64,000 nucleotides of DNA from Novosphingobium sediminis (GTDB lineage Bacteria; Pseudomonadota; Alphaproteobacteria; Sphingomonadales; Sphingomonadaceae). The notes beneath the pieces were generated by a model, which saw only the letters and a program-made list of their open reading frames with translations, ran no database searches and was not told the origin of the DNA. Made by a program: the position numbers and the translations under genes. The stretch is from NCBI RefSeq assembly GCF_007991615.1, contig NZ_BJYR01000013.1:205594-269593 (forward strand). Direction: 5' to 3'. This document shows positions 1-9,453 of this stretch, one piece after another (position 1 is the first letter of the stretch; each line of letters begins with the position of its first letter).

Positions 1-195
1 TGCCTGCATGAGGCCCGGCTTGCCGCCATAGAGCGTGTAGATCGCCATCGTCGACGATCCGCAGGCACGCGCCAGTTCGCGCAAGGCAACGCCGTCCGGC
101 CCATCGCGGCGCACCAGCGCTTCCGCTTCTTCGAGAAGGCGCGCGGCGAGATCTTCGCGCGGGGGTTCGGTGGCGAGGTTCCTCCGATTCGGCAT
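1..195 (-). CDS. TetR/AcrR-family transcriptional regulator, N-terminal part (runs off the window)
   Basis: Only the first 65 residues are inside the window; the gene continues beyond base 1. The visible part has the usual TetR DNA-binding layout: a short charged N-terminus (MPNRRNLATEPPRED), a first helix (LAARLLEEAEALVRRDG), then a helix-turn-helix of the form VALRELARACGSSTMAIYTL followed by YGGKPGLM. The ligand-binding domain is not visible, so the inducer cannot be guessed. It is divergent from the PF10118-like gene at 289, a common arrangement for TetR regulators that control their neighbour. A small inverted repeat lies between the two starts. Confidence 0.85.
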   Translation of the reverse strand, partial: MPNRRNLATEPPREDLAARLLEEAEALVRRDGPDGVALRELARACGSSTMAIYTLYGGKPGLMQA

Positions 196-247
196 ACTTT
201 AGGTAGTGGGGGCTTGCCGCTTGGAATTCCAGTGATATAGCGTTTCC

Positions 248-260
248 ATAACAGCGTTAT
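248..260. promoter_or_regulatory. possible TetR operator in the divergent intergenic region
   Basis: The 93-bp gap between the TetR start (195) and the gene at 289 contains ATAAC-AGC-GTTAT, a 5-bp inverted repeat with a 3-nt spacer. The palindrome GGAATTCC lies at about 222-229. Short inverted repeats in this position are typical of TetR operators, but the arms are short and chance cannot be excluded. Confidence 0.3.
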
Positions 261-288
261 TGAGTCGAGCCGGCGCGGGGAGCGAGTG

Positions 289-1188
289 ATGGGCGGCATC
301 AAGGGCAACGAAGGATCGGTTGCGGGGACGATCACACCGATAACCGTCCGGCAGGGCGCTTTCGCATTTGCGGACGACACGCCGGCGCACTGGATCCCGC
401 GCGCGCCCGAATTCGCGCAGATGATCAACGGTGCGTCGTTCGTCATGCCGCATCTGGAGCCATTCCTTGTCGCCACGCTGGGCGAAGCGGCGAAGCTGAT
501 CGAGGACCCGGCGGTGCGGCGCGAGGCGCGTGACTTCTGCATGCAGGAGACGCAGCATTACCGCACGCACCGGCGGTTCAACGATGTGCTGCTGGGGCAG
601 GGGTATGAGAGCCTGGCCGCGGTCGAGGCGGAGATGGCGGCGGCCTATGCGCGCCTGATGGAGCGGCCGCTCGCGGTGCGACTGGCCTATGCTGCGGGGT
701 TCGAGGCGATGACGCTGGGGCTGACCGACTGGCTGGTGGGCCACCGGGTGGAACTGTTTCGCGGGGCAGACCCGCACGTGACCTCGTTCATCCTCTGGCA
801 CATGGTCGAGGAAACCGAGCACAAGCTGGTCGCGCATGACGTCTACGAGGCGGTCTCGCCGGGGTACTGGTGGCGTGCAGTTGGCGTGCTGCACGGATCG
901 CTGGATGTGATCCAGTGGAGCCGGCGCTGCTACCGCGCGCTGCTGCTGCAGGATGGCCGTTGGCGGCGACCTTCCTCGCGCCTCAAGGTCTGGTGGTGGG
1001 CGGCGCGGTTCCTGCTCGGGGCAGGCCCGGCACTGCTGCGGGCGCTGGTGCCGGGGCACGATCCGCGCGTGATGAAGGATCATCCGTGGGTGCGCGAATG
1101 GATCGCCGGGCATGCGCGCTCGGGTCAGCGCGGCGCGCCGATGCCGCTGATCGATACCGGGAGCGCCGTGATGCCGGTGCCGTTCTGA
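289..1188 (+). CDS. PF10118-type metal-dependent hydrolase family protein
   Basis: A 299-residue cytosolic protein that I assign to the PF10118 (predicted metal-dependent hydrolase) family. Acidic and histidine residues are spaced like a ferritin-like di-iron site: MPHLEPF near residue 55, QETQHYRTH near 88-95, GFEAMT near 139, and HMVEETEHK near 171-179, with the two ExxH-like motifs about 85 residues apart. I chose ATG 289 over the GTG at 286 because GGGGAG lies 6 nt upstream of it. The substrate is unknown. It is followed after 11 nt by a membrane protein and is divergent from a TetR regulator, so the pair at 289-1673 probably forms one TetR-controlled unit. Confidence 0.75.
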   Translation: MGGIKGNEGSVAGTITPITVRQGAFAFADDTPAHWIPRAPEFAQMINGASFVMPHLEPFLVATLGEAAKLIEDPAVRREARDFCMQETQHYRTHRRFNDVLLGQGYESLAAVEAEMAAAYARLMERPLAVRLAYAAGFEAMTLGLTDWLVGHRVELFRGADPHVTSFILWHMVEETEHKLVAHDVYEAVSPGYWWRAVGVLHGSLDVIQWSRRCYRALLLQDGRWRRPSSRLKVWWWAARFLLGAGPALLRALVPGHDPRVMKDHPWVREWIAGHARSGQRGAPMPLIDTGSAVMPVPF

Positions 1189-1199
1189 GGGGAGTGGAG

Positions 1200-1673
1200 A
1201 TGGACGGTTCGGAATGGCGCCCGATCCAGCGGATGCTGATCGTACAGGGCGGCTATGTGATGCTGCTGGGCTTCGTCGCGGGCTTCGGTTTTGTATTCTA
1301 CCTCATCGGCAGCATCGAGCTGTGGCCGATCCCCGGCAAGATTGCGGTTCAGCTTCCCGGAAGCGACAAGGCCTGGCGGATGAGCCACATGGAAGGCGTG
1401 CTCAACGGGCTGATGCTGTGGTTGCTGGCCGCGTTGCAGCCAGCGATGGCACTGCCGCTCCAGACCGCCCGGCGCCTCGCGCGGATGCTGGTGCTGACGG
1501 CGTGGTGCTTCCCCATCGCCTCGCTGTTCGATGCGCTGTTCAAGGATAGCCGGGGGCTGAAGTTTGCCGCGCCGGTGACGAACCTGATCCCGTTCTTCCT
1601 TTTTTATGTGGGCATCATCGCGCTGGTCTGGGTGGTGATCGAGATCGTGGTGCGGGTGCGGCGACAGGTGTGA
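1200..1673 (+). CDS. four-helix membrane protein, styrene-oxide-isomerase-like
   Basis: A 157-residue integral membrane protein with four likely transmembrane helices (about 13-38, 64-85, 92-115 and 125-150) and a basic C-terminus. The start is ATG 1200, directly preceded by GGGGAGTGGAG. Size, helix count and the SHMEGVLNG motif at the head of helix 2 (His63 and Asn69) resemble styrene oxide isomerase (StyC), where a haem-ligand His and a catalytic Asn have the same six-residue spacing as far as I recall. The Tyr I would expect near residue 108 is not present. No styrene mono-oxygenase gene is in the window, so any epoxide or haem role is inference. It is probably co-transcribed with the PF10118 gene upstream. 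Confidence 0.45.
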   Translation: MDGSEWRPIQRMLIVQGGYVMLLGFVAGFGFVFYLIGSIELWPIPGKIAVQLPGSDKAWRMSHMEGVLNGLMLWLLAALQPAMALPLQTARRLARMLVLTAWCFPIASLFDALFKDSRGLKFAAPVTNLIPFFLFYVGIIALVWVVIEIVVRVRRQV

Positions 1674-1681
1674 GCCCTATG

Positions 1682-1815
1682 ATCCTCCCCTTACAGGGGA
1701 GGTGGCAGCGCGCAGCGCTGACGGAGGGGTAGCGGTCTGGCGGGGCGTCAGGTTTCGGGCGCTACCCCTCCACCACCCTTCGGGTGGTCCCCGTCCCCTG
1801 TCAGGGGAGGATTTT
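1682..1815. repeat. paired inverted copies of a palindromic intergenic repeat
   Basis: Two copies of one repeat face each other: about 1682-1734 (begins TCCTCCCC, ends GGAGGGGTAGCG) and about 1760-1815 (begins CGCTACCCCTCC, contains CACCCTTCGGGTGG, ends GGGGAGGA). The second copy overlaps the 3' end of the DUF559 gene and supplies its last residues. A third copy lies at 2162-2218. Confidence 0.75.
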
Positions 1816-2158
1816 TGGCGTAGCGGGCGATGGCTTCGGCGGTGGCGACGGGATCGGCGAGGACGCGGGCGGCGGCAATTCGGAGCACGCGAATGCCTTG
1901 GTTTTCCAGCCAGAGGCGGCGGTGGGTGTCGGTCTGTGGACGATCGCCCGTGTTGTGGACGTGGCCATCCACTTCGATGCCGAGCTTTGCCGCCGCGCAA
2001 TAGAAATCGAGGATGTACCGACCAGCCGGATGCTGGCGGCGAAATTTGAGCCCTTCGGGACGATGGCGGAGTTCCTTCCAGAGGAGCACTTCGGGGAGTG
2101 ACATGGTCTTGCGCAGGATGGCGGCCTTGCGCTGGGTGGATTTCGGGCCGTGGATCAT
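1748..2158 (-). CDS. DUF559 (Vsr-like) endonuclease-domain protein
   Basis: A 136-residue protein with a DUF559 domain, a small PD-(D/E)XK-type fold related to very-short-patch-repair endonucleases. The hallmark stretch is visible around residues 38-65: FRRQHPAGRYILDFYC, then LGIEVDG, which supply the D and ExD acidic residues. HRRLWLENQGIRVLRI follows. The last 19 residues (from about PLTGDGDH) are translated from an intergenic repeat and are not part of the domain. The gene sits between inverted copies of that repeat, an arrangement consistent with mobility. Function in the cell is unknown for the family. Confidence 0.75.
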   Translation of the reverse strand: MIHGPKSTQRKAAILRKTMSLPEVLLWKELRHRPEGLKFRRQHPAGRYILDFYCAAAKLGIEVDGHVHNTGDRPQTDTHRRLWLENQGIRVLRIAAARVLADPVATAEAIARYAKNPPLTGDGDHPKGGGGVAPET

Positions 2159-2161
2159 GCG

Positions 2162-2218
2162 CGCTACCCCTCCACCACCCTTCGGGCGGTCCCCCTCCCC
2201 TTTTAGGGGAGGATTTTT
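2162..2218. repeat. third copy of the CTACCCCTCC... palindromic repeat
   Basis: It starts GCTACCCCTCCACC, contains CCCTTCGGGCGG and ends GGGGAGGA, in the same orientation as the copy at 1760-1815. The copies bracket the DUF559 gene. Confidence 0.75.
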
Positions 2219-2269
2219 GTGTAGCGTTTTGTTGCTTGCGGTTCGATGCGAACTGGCACCGGCTTGGCG

Positions 2270-3691
2270 CTACCCTTCGACAATCCGGTAGGGGACGAGA
2301 TCGCGCTGGCTGGGGTCGACGGCGATGGCCTTGTCGCTGGGGGGGAAGGCGCGCTGGTCGCAGGTGTCGCGGGGGCAGATGCGGCAGGAGATGCCGATGC
2401 GGGTGACCGCGTCCTCGTTGGTCAGGTTGAGGCCGTCGGCGTAGACGAACTCGTCCGCCAGCGCGGCTTCGCAGCCGAGTACGACGGCATAGCGGCGGGG
2501 CTGGCGGTAGTAGCTACCGCTGGGTTTCACGAGGCCCTTGGCGATCGAGACGTAGCGGATGCCATCGGGCATTTCGGCGAGCTGGACGTGGATGCGGTCC
2601 GGGATCGCAACGGCTTCGTGGACAATCCATAGCGGGCAGGCGCCACCAAAGCGGCCGAACTGCAGGCGCGTGGCGGAGTGGCGCTTGGTGATGTTGCCCG
2701 CCATATCGACCCGCGCGAAGAACACCGGGATGCCGCGCGCCTGCGGGCGTTGCAGCGTGGAAAGGCGGTGGCAGCACTGTTCGAAGCTGACGTGGAAAAG
2801 CTGGCGCAACCGGTCGATATCGTGGCGCAGCTGACGCGCAGCGCTGCGGAAGCGCTCGTAGGGCATGAGCAGCGCACCTGCCGCGTAGTTGCCGAGGCCG
2901 ACGGTGAGCAGGTGGCGCGCGGCTTCGGTCTGCAGCGGGGCCGAGGCGACGATTTCGGCGATCTGGTCCGAGAGCGCGAGTGCGGCGACCTGATAGGCGA
3001 GCTGGAAGCGGCTCGATTCGTTGGGCTGGGCGGAATCGAGTTGGAGGTGGCGGCGCTGTGCATCGAAGCGGCGCAAGGCCACGCCGCTCGCCCATTCGAT
3101 GGTGACGCCCTCGCGGCGCAGCCATTGCTGCATGGTGCGGATGCGCGGGCTGGCTTCGTCTCCGGCGATCTGGTGGGCGAGCGTCTCGGCATCGCGGTCG
3201 ATGCGGTCGACATAATTGTTGGCGAGGTGGAACCAGTCGCGCACTTCCTCCCACGGCAGGCGGCCGCCAGCAATCTCGGAGCCGCCGAGGTCTGAGCCGA
3301 TGGCTTCATCGAGCATTTCAAGGCGCTGGCGGCCCTTGGCGAACAGGCCATGCAGTGCGACGAAGCTCTCTGCAAAGGCGGGAAATTGGCGCGCGAGGCG
3401 CTCCACTTGTTCGGCGGGCATGGTGCCGGGGAGCTGCGGATCAGCGAGCGCCTCGCGCAACGATTCCGCGAGGGTATCGGCTTCGGCGGGGGCGAGATCG
3501 GCCCAGTCGATGGGGAAGGCGGCGCGCAGGGCATCGGCCAGCGAAGGCGTGAGGTGGCGCTCGTCAGTTTCAAGCTGTGAGAGATAGGGTGCGCTGATGC
3601 CGAGGGCGCTCGCCATTTGCGCCTGACGCAGGCCGCGGCGCTGGCGCAATGTGCGCAGGGCCTGCCCTGCAAAGATCCGGCGGTTGGACAT
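2270..3691 (-). CDS. scfR: short-chain fatty acyl-CoA transcriptional regulator (ScfR/PccR family)
   Basis: A 473-residue regulator. Residues 1-60 form an XRE-type helix-turn-helix (LRTLRQRRGLRQAQMASALG, then ISAPYLSQLETDERHL). The middle (about 190-300) is an IrrE/ImmA-like domain with a degenerate motif (SSRFQLAYQVAALAL in place of HExxH). The C-terminal third is the ScfR-type sensor region, with cysteines in GISCRICPRDTCDQRAFPP. Members include PccR of Rhodobacter and RamB of corynebacteria, which sense acyl-CoA status. The start at 3691 (MSNRRIF) was chosen because the helix-turn-helix follows at once and the longer reading has a non-conserved 49-residue extension. It is divergent from pccB with an inverted-repeat operator in the gap, so it probably controls propionyl-CoA carboxylase. 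Confidence 0.88.
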   Translation of the reverse strand: MSNRRIFAGQALRTLRQRRGLRQAQMASALGISAPYLSQLETDERHLTPSLADALRAAFPIDWADLAPAEADTLAESLREALADPQLPGTMPAEQVERLARQFPAFAESFVALHGLFAKGRQRLEMLDEAIGSDLGGSEIAGGRLPWEEVRDWFHLANNYVDRIDRDAETLAHQIAGDEASPRIRTMQQWLRREGVTIEWASGVALRRFDAQRRHLQLDSAQPNESSRFQLAYQVAALALSDQIAEIVASAPLQTEAARHLLTVGLGNYAAGALLMPYERFRSAARQLRHDIDRLRQLFHVSFEQCCHRLSTLQRPQARGIPVFFARVDMAGNITKRHSATRLQFGRFGGACPLWIVHEAVAIPDRIHVQLAEMPDGIRYVSIAKGLVKPSGSYYRQPRRYAVVLGCEAALADEFVYADGLNLTNEDAVTRIGISCRICPRDTCDQRAFPPSDKAIAVDPSQRDLVPYRIVEG

Positions 3692-3775
3692 ACGGCTTCT
3701 TCTCTTTGACCACTCCCCCACCCGCTCAGCATGAGCGGGTGGGAGTTGGAGTATGGGAACAGACGCAAGTCTAGT

Positions 3776-3796
3776 TTGCAAAGTATGACTTTGCAA
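3776..3796. promoter_or_regulatory. probable ScfR/PccR operator (9+9 bp inverted repeat)
   Basis: TTGCAAAGT at 3776-3784 and ACTTTGCAA at 3788-3796 form a perfect inverted repeat around ATG. A further TTTGC follows at 3798-3802 and ATTGCAT at 3806. The half-site closely matches the TTTGCAAA-type sites I recall for Rhodobacter PccR and the ACTTTGCAAA core of RamB. It lies between divergent scfR and pccB, about 85 bp from each start. Confidence 0.7.
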
Positions 3797-3879
3797 CTTT
3801 GCTGAATTGCATTGGACAGCCGCGCTGCAATGCGGCATCCGCCTCAGCCTTGATCCCTAGCAACCGGGGCTGTGCACTG

Positions 3880-5406
3880 ATGTCTGCCAATATTGCCGAG
3901 ATGGAAAAGCGCCGCGAGGCGGCTCGCATGGGGGGCGGCCAGCGCCGCATCGACGCCCAGCACGCCAAGGGCAAGCTCACCGCGCGCGAGCGGCTCGATA
4001 TCCTGCTTGATGAGGGCAGCTTCGAGGAAATCGACGCCTACGTCGAACACAATTGCGTCGACTTCGGCATGCCCGAGCAGACCGTGCCGGGTGACGGCGT
4101 GGTGACCGGTTCGGGCACGATCAATGGCCGTCTGGTCTATGTGTTCAGCCAGGACTTCACCGTGTTCGGCGGCGCGGTTTCCGAACGCCACGCGATGAAG
4201 ATCTGCAAGATCATGGACACCGCGCTGAAAGTCGGCGCGCCGGTCATCGGGATTAACGACAGCGGCGGCGCGCGCATTCAGGAGGGTGTGGCCAGCCTTG
4301 GCGGTTATGCCGAGATCTTCCAGCGCAACGTGCTGGCTTCGGGCGTGGTGCCGCAGCTTTCGCTGATCATGGGCCCCTGCGCCGGCGGAGCGGTCTATTC
4401 GCCGGCGATGACCGACTTCATCTTCATGGTGAAGGACAGCTCCTACATGTTCGTCACCGGGCCGGACGTCGTTAAGACGGTGACCAACGAGATCGTGACG
4501 CAGGAGGAACTGGGCGGCGCGGTGACGCATTCGACCAAGACCTCGGTGGCGGACCTTGCCTGCGAGAACGACATCGAGACGCTGCTCATGGCTCGCGAGT
4601 TCTTCGATTACCTGCCGCTGACCAATCGTTCGGGCGTGCCTGAGCGGCCGACGTCTGACGCATGGGACCGGCTGGAATACAGCCTCGACACGATCATCCC
4701 GGCTTCGGCCAACCAGCCCTATGACATGCACGAGGTGATCACGAAGACGCTCGACGAGGGCGAGTTCTTCGAGATCCAGCCCAAGCATGCCGCGAACATC
4801 ATCTGCGGGTTCGGACGGATCGAGGGCAAGACGGTAGGCGTCGTCGCCAACCAGCCGATGGTGCTGGCTGGCGTGCTCGACATCAATTCGTCGAAGAAGG
4901 CCGCGCGCTTCGTGCGCTTCTGCGATGCGTTCGAGATTCCGATCGTGACTTTCGTCGACGTGCCGGGCTTCCTGCCGGGCACTGCGCAGGAACTGGGCGG
5001 CATCATCAAGCACGGCGCGAAGCTGCTGTTCGCCTATGCCGAGGCGACCGTGCCCAAGATCACCGTGATCACGCGCAAGGCCTATGGCGGCGCCTATGAC
5101 GTGATGGCTTCCAAGCACCTACGCGGCGACTTGAACTACGCCTGGCCGACCGCCGAAATCGCGGTGATGGGCGCGAAGGGCGCGGTGGAGATCATCTTCC
5201 GCGGGCTTTCGACCGAAGAGCAGGCGCAGAAGACCAAGGAATACGAGGACCGCTTCGCCAACCCGTTCGTGGCGGCAAGCAAGGGGTTCATCGACGAAGT
5301 GATACACCCGCACTCGACGCGGCGGCGCATCGCGCTGGGGCTGCGCAAGCTGCGGAACAAGGCGCTCGAGAACCCGTGGAAGAAGCATGACAATATTCCG
5401 CTCTGA
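3880..5406 (+). CDS. pccB: propionyl-CoA carboxylase beta subunit (carboxyltransferase)
   Basis: A 508-residue carboxyltransferase that moves the carboxyl group from carboxybiotin to propionyl-CoA, giving (S)-methylmalonyl-CoA, in a complex with PccA. The two-lobed crotonase-like fold is visible: the N-lobe has [19 protein letters not shown] and [16 protein letters not shown], and the C-lobe has [14 protein letters not shown] and [17 protein letters not shown], which line the two oxyanion holes. Length is normal. ATG 3880 ([20 protein letters not shown]) is chosen because a longer reading runs into the operator. It is the first gene of the propionate module; the partner pccA lies 4 kb downstream instead of adjacent. 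Confidence 0.95.
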   Translation: MSANIAEMEKRREAARMGGGQRRIDAQHAKGKLTARERLDILLDEGSFEEIDAYVEHNCVDFGMPEQTVPGDGVVTGSGTINGRLVYVFSQDFTVFGGAVSERHAMKICKIMDTALKVGAPVIGINDSGGARIQEGVASLGGYAEIFQRNVLASGVVPQLSLIMGPCAGGAVYSPAMTDFIFMVKDSSYMFVTGPDVVKTVTNEIVTQEELGGAVTHSTKTSVADLACENDIETLLMAREFFDYLPLTNRSGVPERPTSDAWDRLEYSLDTIIPASANQPYDMHEVITKTLDEGEFFEIQPKHAANIICGFGRIEGKTVGVVANQPMVLAGVLDINSSKKAARFVRFCDAFEIPIVTFVDVPGFLPGTAQELGGIIKHGAKLLFAYAEATVPKITVITRKAYGGAYDVMASKHLRGDLNYAWPTAEIAVMGAKGAVEIIFRGLSTEEQAQKTKEYEDRFANPFVAASKGFIDEVIHPHSTRRRIALGLRKLRNKALENPWKKHDNIPL

Positions 5407-5431
5407 GCGGCGGCCTGAAGGACATTTCGAT

Positions 5432-6610
5432 ATGACTGACATCTTCATCGTTTCCGGCGCGCGGACCGCCATCGGCACCTTTGGCGGCAGCCTTGCCTCG
5501 TTCCGTCCGGCTGATCTGGGCACCATCGTGATCAAGGAAGCGATTGCCCGCGCTTGTCTGACGCCGGACAAGGTCGAGAACGTGGTGATCGGCACCGTCG
5601 TGCCAACGCAGCCGAAGGACGCCTATGTCAGCCGCGTTGCGGCGGTGAACGCTGGCGTTCCGATCGAGAGCCCGGCGATGAACGTGAACCGGCTGTGCGG
5701 TTCGGGCCTGCAGGCCATCGTCTCGGCGGCGCAGGGCATTGCGCTGGGCGAGCAGCAGATCGCCATCGGCGGCGGCTGCGAGGTCATGTCGAACGCGCCG
5801 CATATGGTGCTGACGGCGCGCAACGGGCAGAAGATGGGCGATCAGGTGATGATGGACGCCATGCTCGGCGCGCTCCACGATCCGTTCGAGAACATCCACA
5901 TGGGCGTGACGGCGGAGAACATCGCCGAGCGCCACCAGATCACGCGCGAAACACAGGACGCGCTGGCAGTGGAAAGCCACAAGCGCGCGGCAGCGGCGAC
6001 GGCGGCGGGCTACTTCAAGGAGCAGATCGTTCCGGTCGAAGTAAAGACACGCAAGGGCGTGACCGTGTTCGATACCGACGAGCACTTCCGCGCCGATGCC
6101 AGCCTTGAGGGCATGGCGGGCCTCAAGCCGGTGTTCAAGAAGGATGGCACCGTCACCGCCGGCAATGCCAGCGGCATCAACGACGGCGCGGGCGCGGTCG
6201 TGCTGGCGAGCGGCGAAGCGGTGGCCGAGCATGGGCTGAAGCCGCTCGCGAAAATTTTGGCGTGGGGCCATGCCGGTGTTGAGCCGAACGTGATGGGCCT
6301 TGGCCCGGTCAAGGCCGTGCCAGTGGCGCTGAAGCGCGCGGGGCTGACGCTCGACCAGATCGACGTGATCGAGAGCAACGAGGCGTTCGCGGCGCAGGCC
6401 TGCGGCGTCGCCAAGGAACTGGGCTTCGATCCGGCCAAGACCAATCCGAACGGCTCGGGCATTTCACTGGGCCATCCCATCGGCGCGACGGGAGCGATCC
6501 TGACGATCAAGACGGCCTACGAACTTCACCGCACCGGCGGGCAGTACGGCCTCATCACCATGTGCATCGGCGGCGGTCAGGGCATCGCCATGGTCATCGA
6601 GAGGGTCTGA
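5432..6610 (+). CDS. acetyl-CoA acetyltransferase (thiolase)
   Basis: A 392-residue thiolase that condenses or cleaves acyl-CoA and acetyl-CoA. The nucleophilic Cys89 lies in NVNRLCGSGLQAI, the catalytic His in GHPIGATGA, and the second Cys in MCIGGGQG near the C-terminus. The GSGISLGHPIGATG segment and size fit the PhaA/AtoB biosynthetic type, but substrate length cannot be read from sequence. It lies 25 nt after pccB and 1 nt before mce. That placement suggests it supplies or drains acyl-CoA for the propionyl-CoA route, for example cleavage of 2-methylacetoacetyl-CoA from isoleucine to propionyl-CoA plus acetyl-CoA. The alternative is polyhydroxyalkanoate synthesis. Confidence 0.9.
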   Translation: MTDIFIVSGARTAIGTFGGSLASFRPADLGTIVIKEAIARACLTPDKVENVVIGTVVPTQPKDAYVSRVAAVNAGVPIESPAMNVNRLCGSGLQAIVSAAQGIALGEQQIAIGGGCEVMSNAPHMVLTARNGQKMGDQVMMDAMLGALHDPFENIHMGVTAENIAERHQITRETQDALAVESHKRAAAATAAGYFKEQIVPVEVKTRKGVTVFDTDEHFRADASLEGMAGLKPVFKKDGTVTAGNASGINDGAGAVVLASGEAVAEHGLKPLAKILAWGHAGVEPNVMGLGPVKAVPVALKRAGLTLDQIDVIESNEAFAAQACGVAKELGFDPAKTNPNGSGISLGHPIGATGAILTIKTAYELHRTGGQYGLITMCIGGGQGIAMVIERV

Positions 6611-6611
6611 T

Positions 6612-7055
6612 ATGAAGCTCGGTCGGCTCAATCACATCGGCGTCGCGACGCCTTCGATTGCGGACAGCATTGTCTTCTGGCGCGACGTGATGGGTGCGAC
6701 GAAGATTCACGAACCGTTCGACCTGCCGGAGCAGGGGGTGAAGGTGTGCTTCGTCGATACGCCGGGGGCCGATGGCGCGCTGAATGGCACGCAGATCGAG
6801 CTGATCGAGCCGCTGCCGGGCAATGCCGGGATCGCCGCGTTCCTCGCCAAGAACCCCGCCGGGGGGCAGCACCACATGTGCTATGAAGTGCCCGATATTC
6901 ACGCGGCCAAGGCGGCGTTCGAGGCACTGGGCAAGCGCGTGCTGGGCGAACCGCGCATCGGCGCGCACGGCACGCTGATCTTCTTCGTCCACCCCAAGGA
7001 CATGGGCGGGGTGCTGACCGAGATCATGGAGACGCCGAAGGGCGATCACCACTGA
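6612..7055 (+). CDS. mce: methylmalonyl-CoA epimerase
   Basis: A 147-residue vicinal-oxygen-chelate enzyme that interconverts (S)- and (R)-methylmalonyl-CoA between PccAB and the mutase. Metal ligands are recognisable: His in RLNHIGVATPS near residue 8, His in GGQHHMCYEV, and Glu in GVLTEIME at the C-terminus. Tandem beta-alpha-beta-beta-beta units fill the chain and length is typical. It follows the thiolase by 1 nt and precedes mcm, with a palindromic repeat in between. Confidence 0.93.
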   Translation: MKLGRLNHIGVATPSIADSIVFWRDVMGATKIHEPFDLPEQGVKVCFVDTPGADGALNGTQIELIEPLPGNAGIAAFLAKNPAGGQHHMCYEVPDIHAAKAAFEALGKRVLGEPRIGAHGTLIFFVHPKDMGGVLTEIMETPKGDHH

Positions 7056-7068
7056 GGTTTGTGGGAAC

Positions 7069-7159
7069 CGTCACCCTGAACTTGTTTCAGGGTCCATCGT
7101 GCAACCGGGCACGGCGGTTCGAGTGGCGAAATGGATGCTGAAACAAGTTCAGCATGACG
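7069..7159. repeat. inverted repeat of the CACCCTGAACTTGTTTCAG type
   Basis: The arms are 7069-7096 (begins CGTCACCCTGAACTTG, ends GGTCCAT) and 7131-7159 (begins ATGGATGC, ends CAGCATGACG). Each arm is itself palindromic around CTGAAC/TTGTTTCAG. It sits between mce and mcm and ends 20 nt before the mcm start, so it could form a large stem-loop in the operon mRNA. Confidence 0.75.
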
Positions 7160-7178
7160 ATCTTTTAGGAACGATCCG

Positions 7179-9323
<2,145 letters not shown>

Positions 9324-9335
9324 GGCGTTTTCTAG

Positions 9336-9445
9336 TCCCCCTCGCGCCTGCGGGAGGGGTTAGGGGTGGGCATTCCACCCGTGCAAATTTTACCATCGCT
9401 CGCGGAAGAAGGCCCACCCCCGGCCCCTCCCGCAAGCGGGAGGGG
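9336..9445. repeat. inverted repeat ending in the pccA ribosome-binding site
   Basis: Two facing G/C-rich arms, about 9338-9372 (CCTGCGGGAGGGG then TTAGGGGTGGGC) and 9413-9445 (GCCCACCCCC, then CCCGCAAGCGGGAGGGG), fill almost the whole gap between mcm and pccA. The last arm runs into AGGGGAG, which is the apparent Shine-Dalgarno of pccA. This type of GCGGGAGGGG palindrome is a common intergenic repeat in sphingomonads. Confidence 0.75.
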
Positions 9446-9453
9446 AGCAGTTG

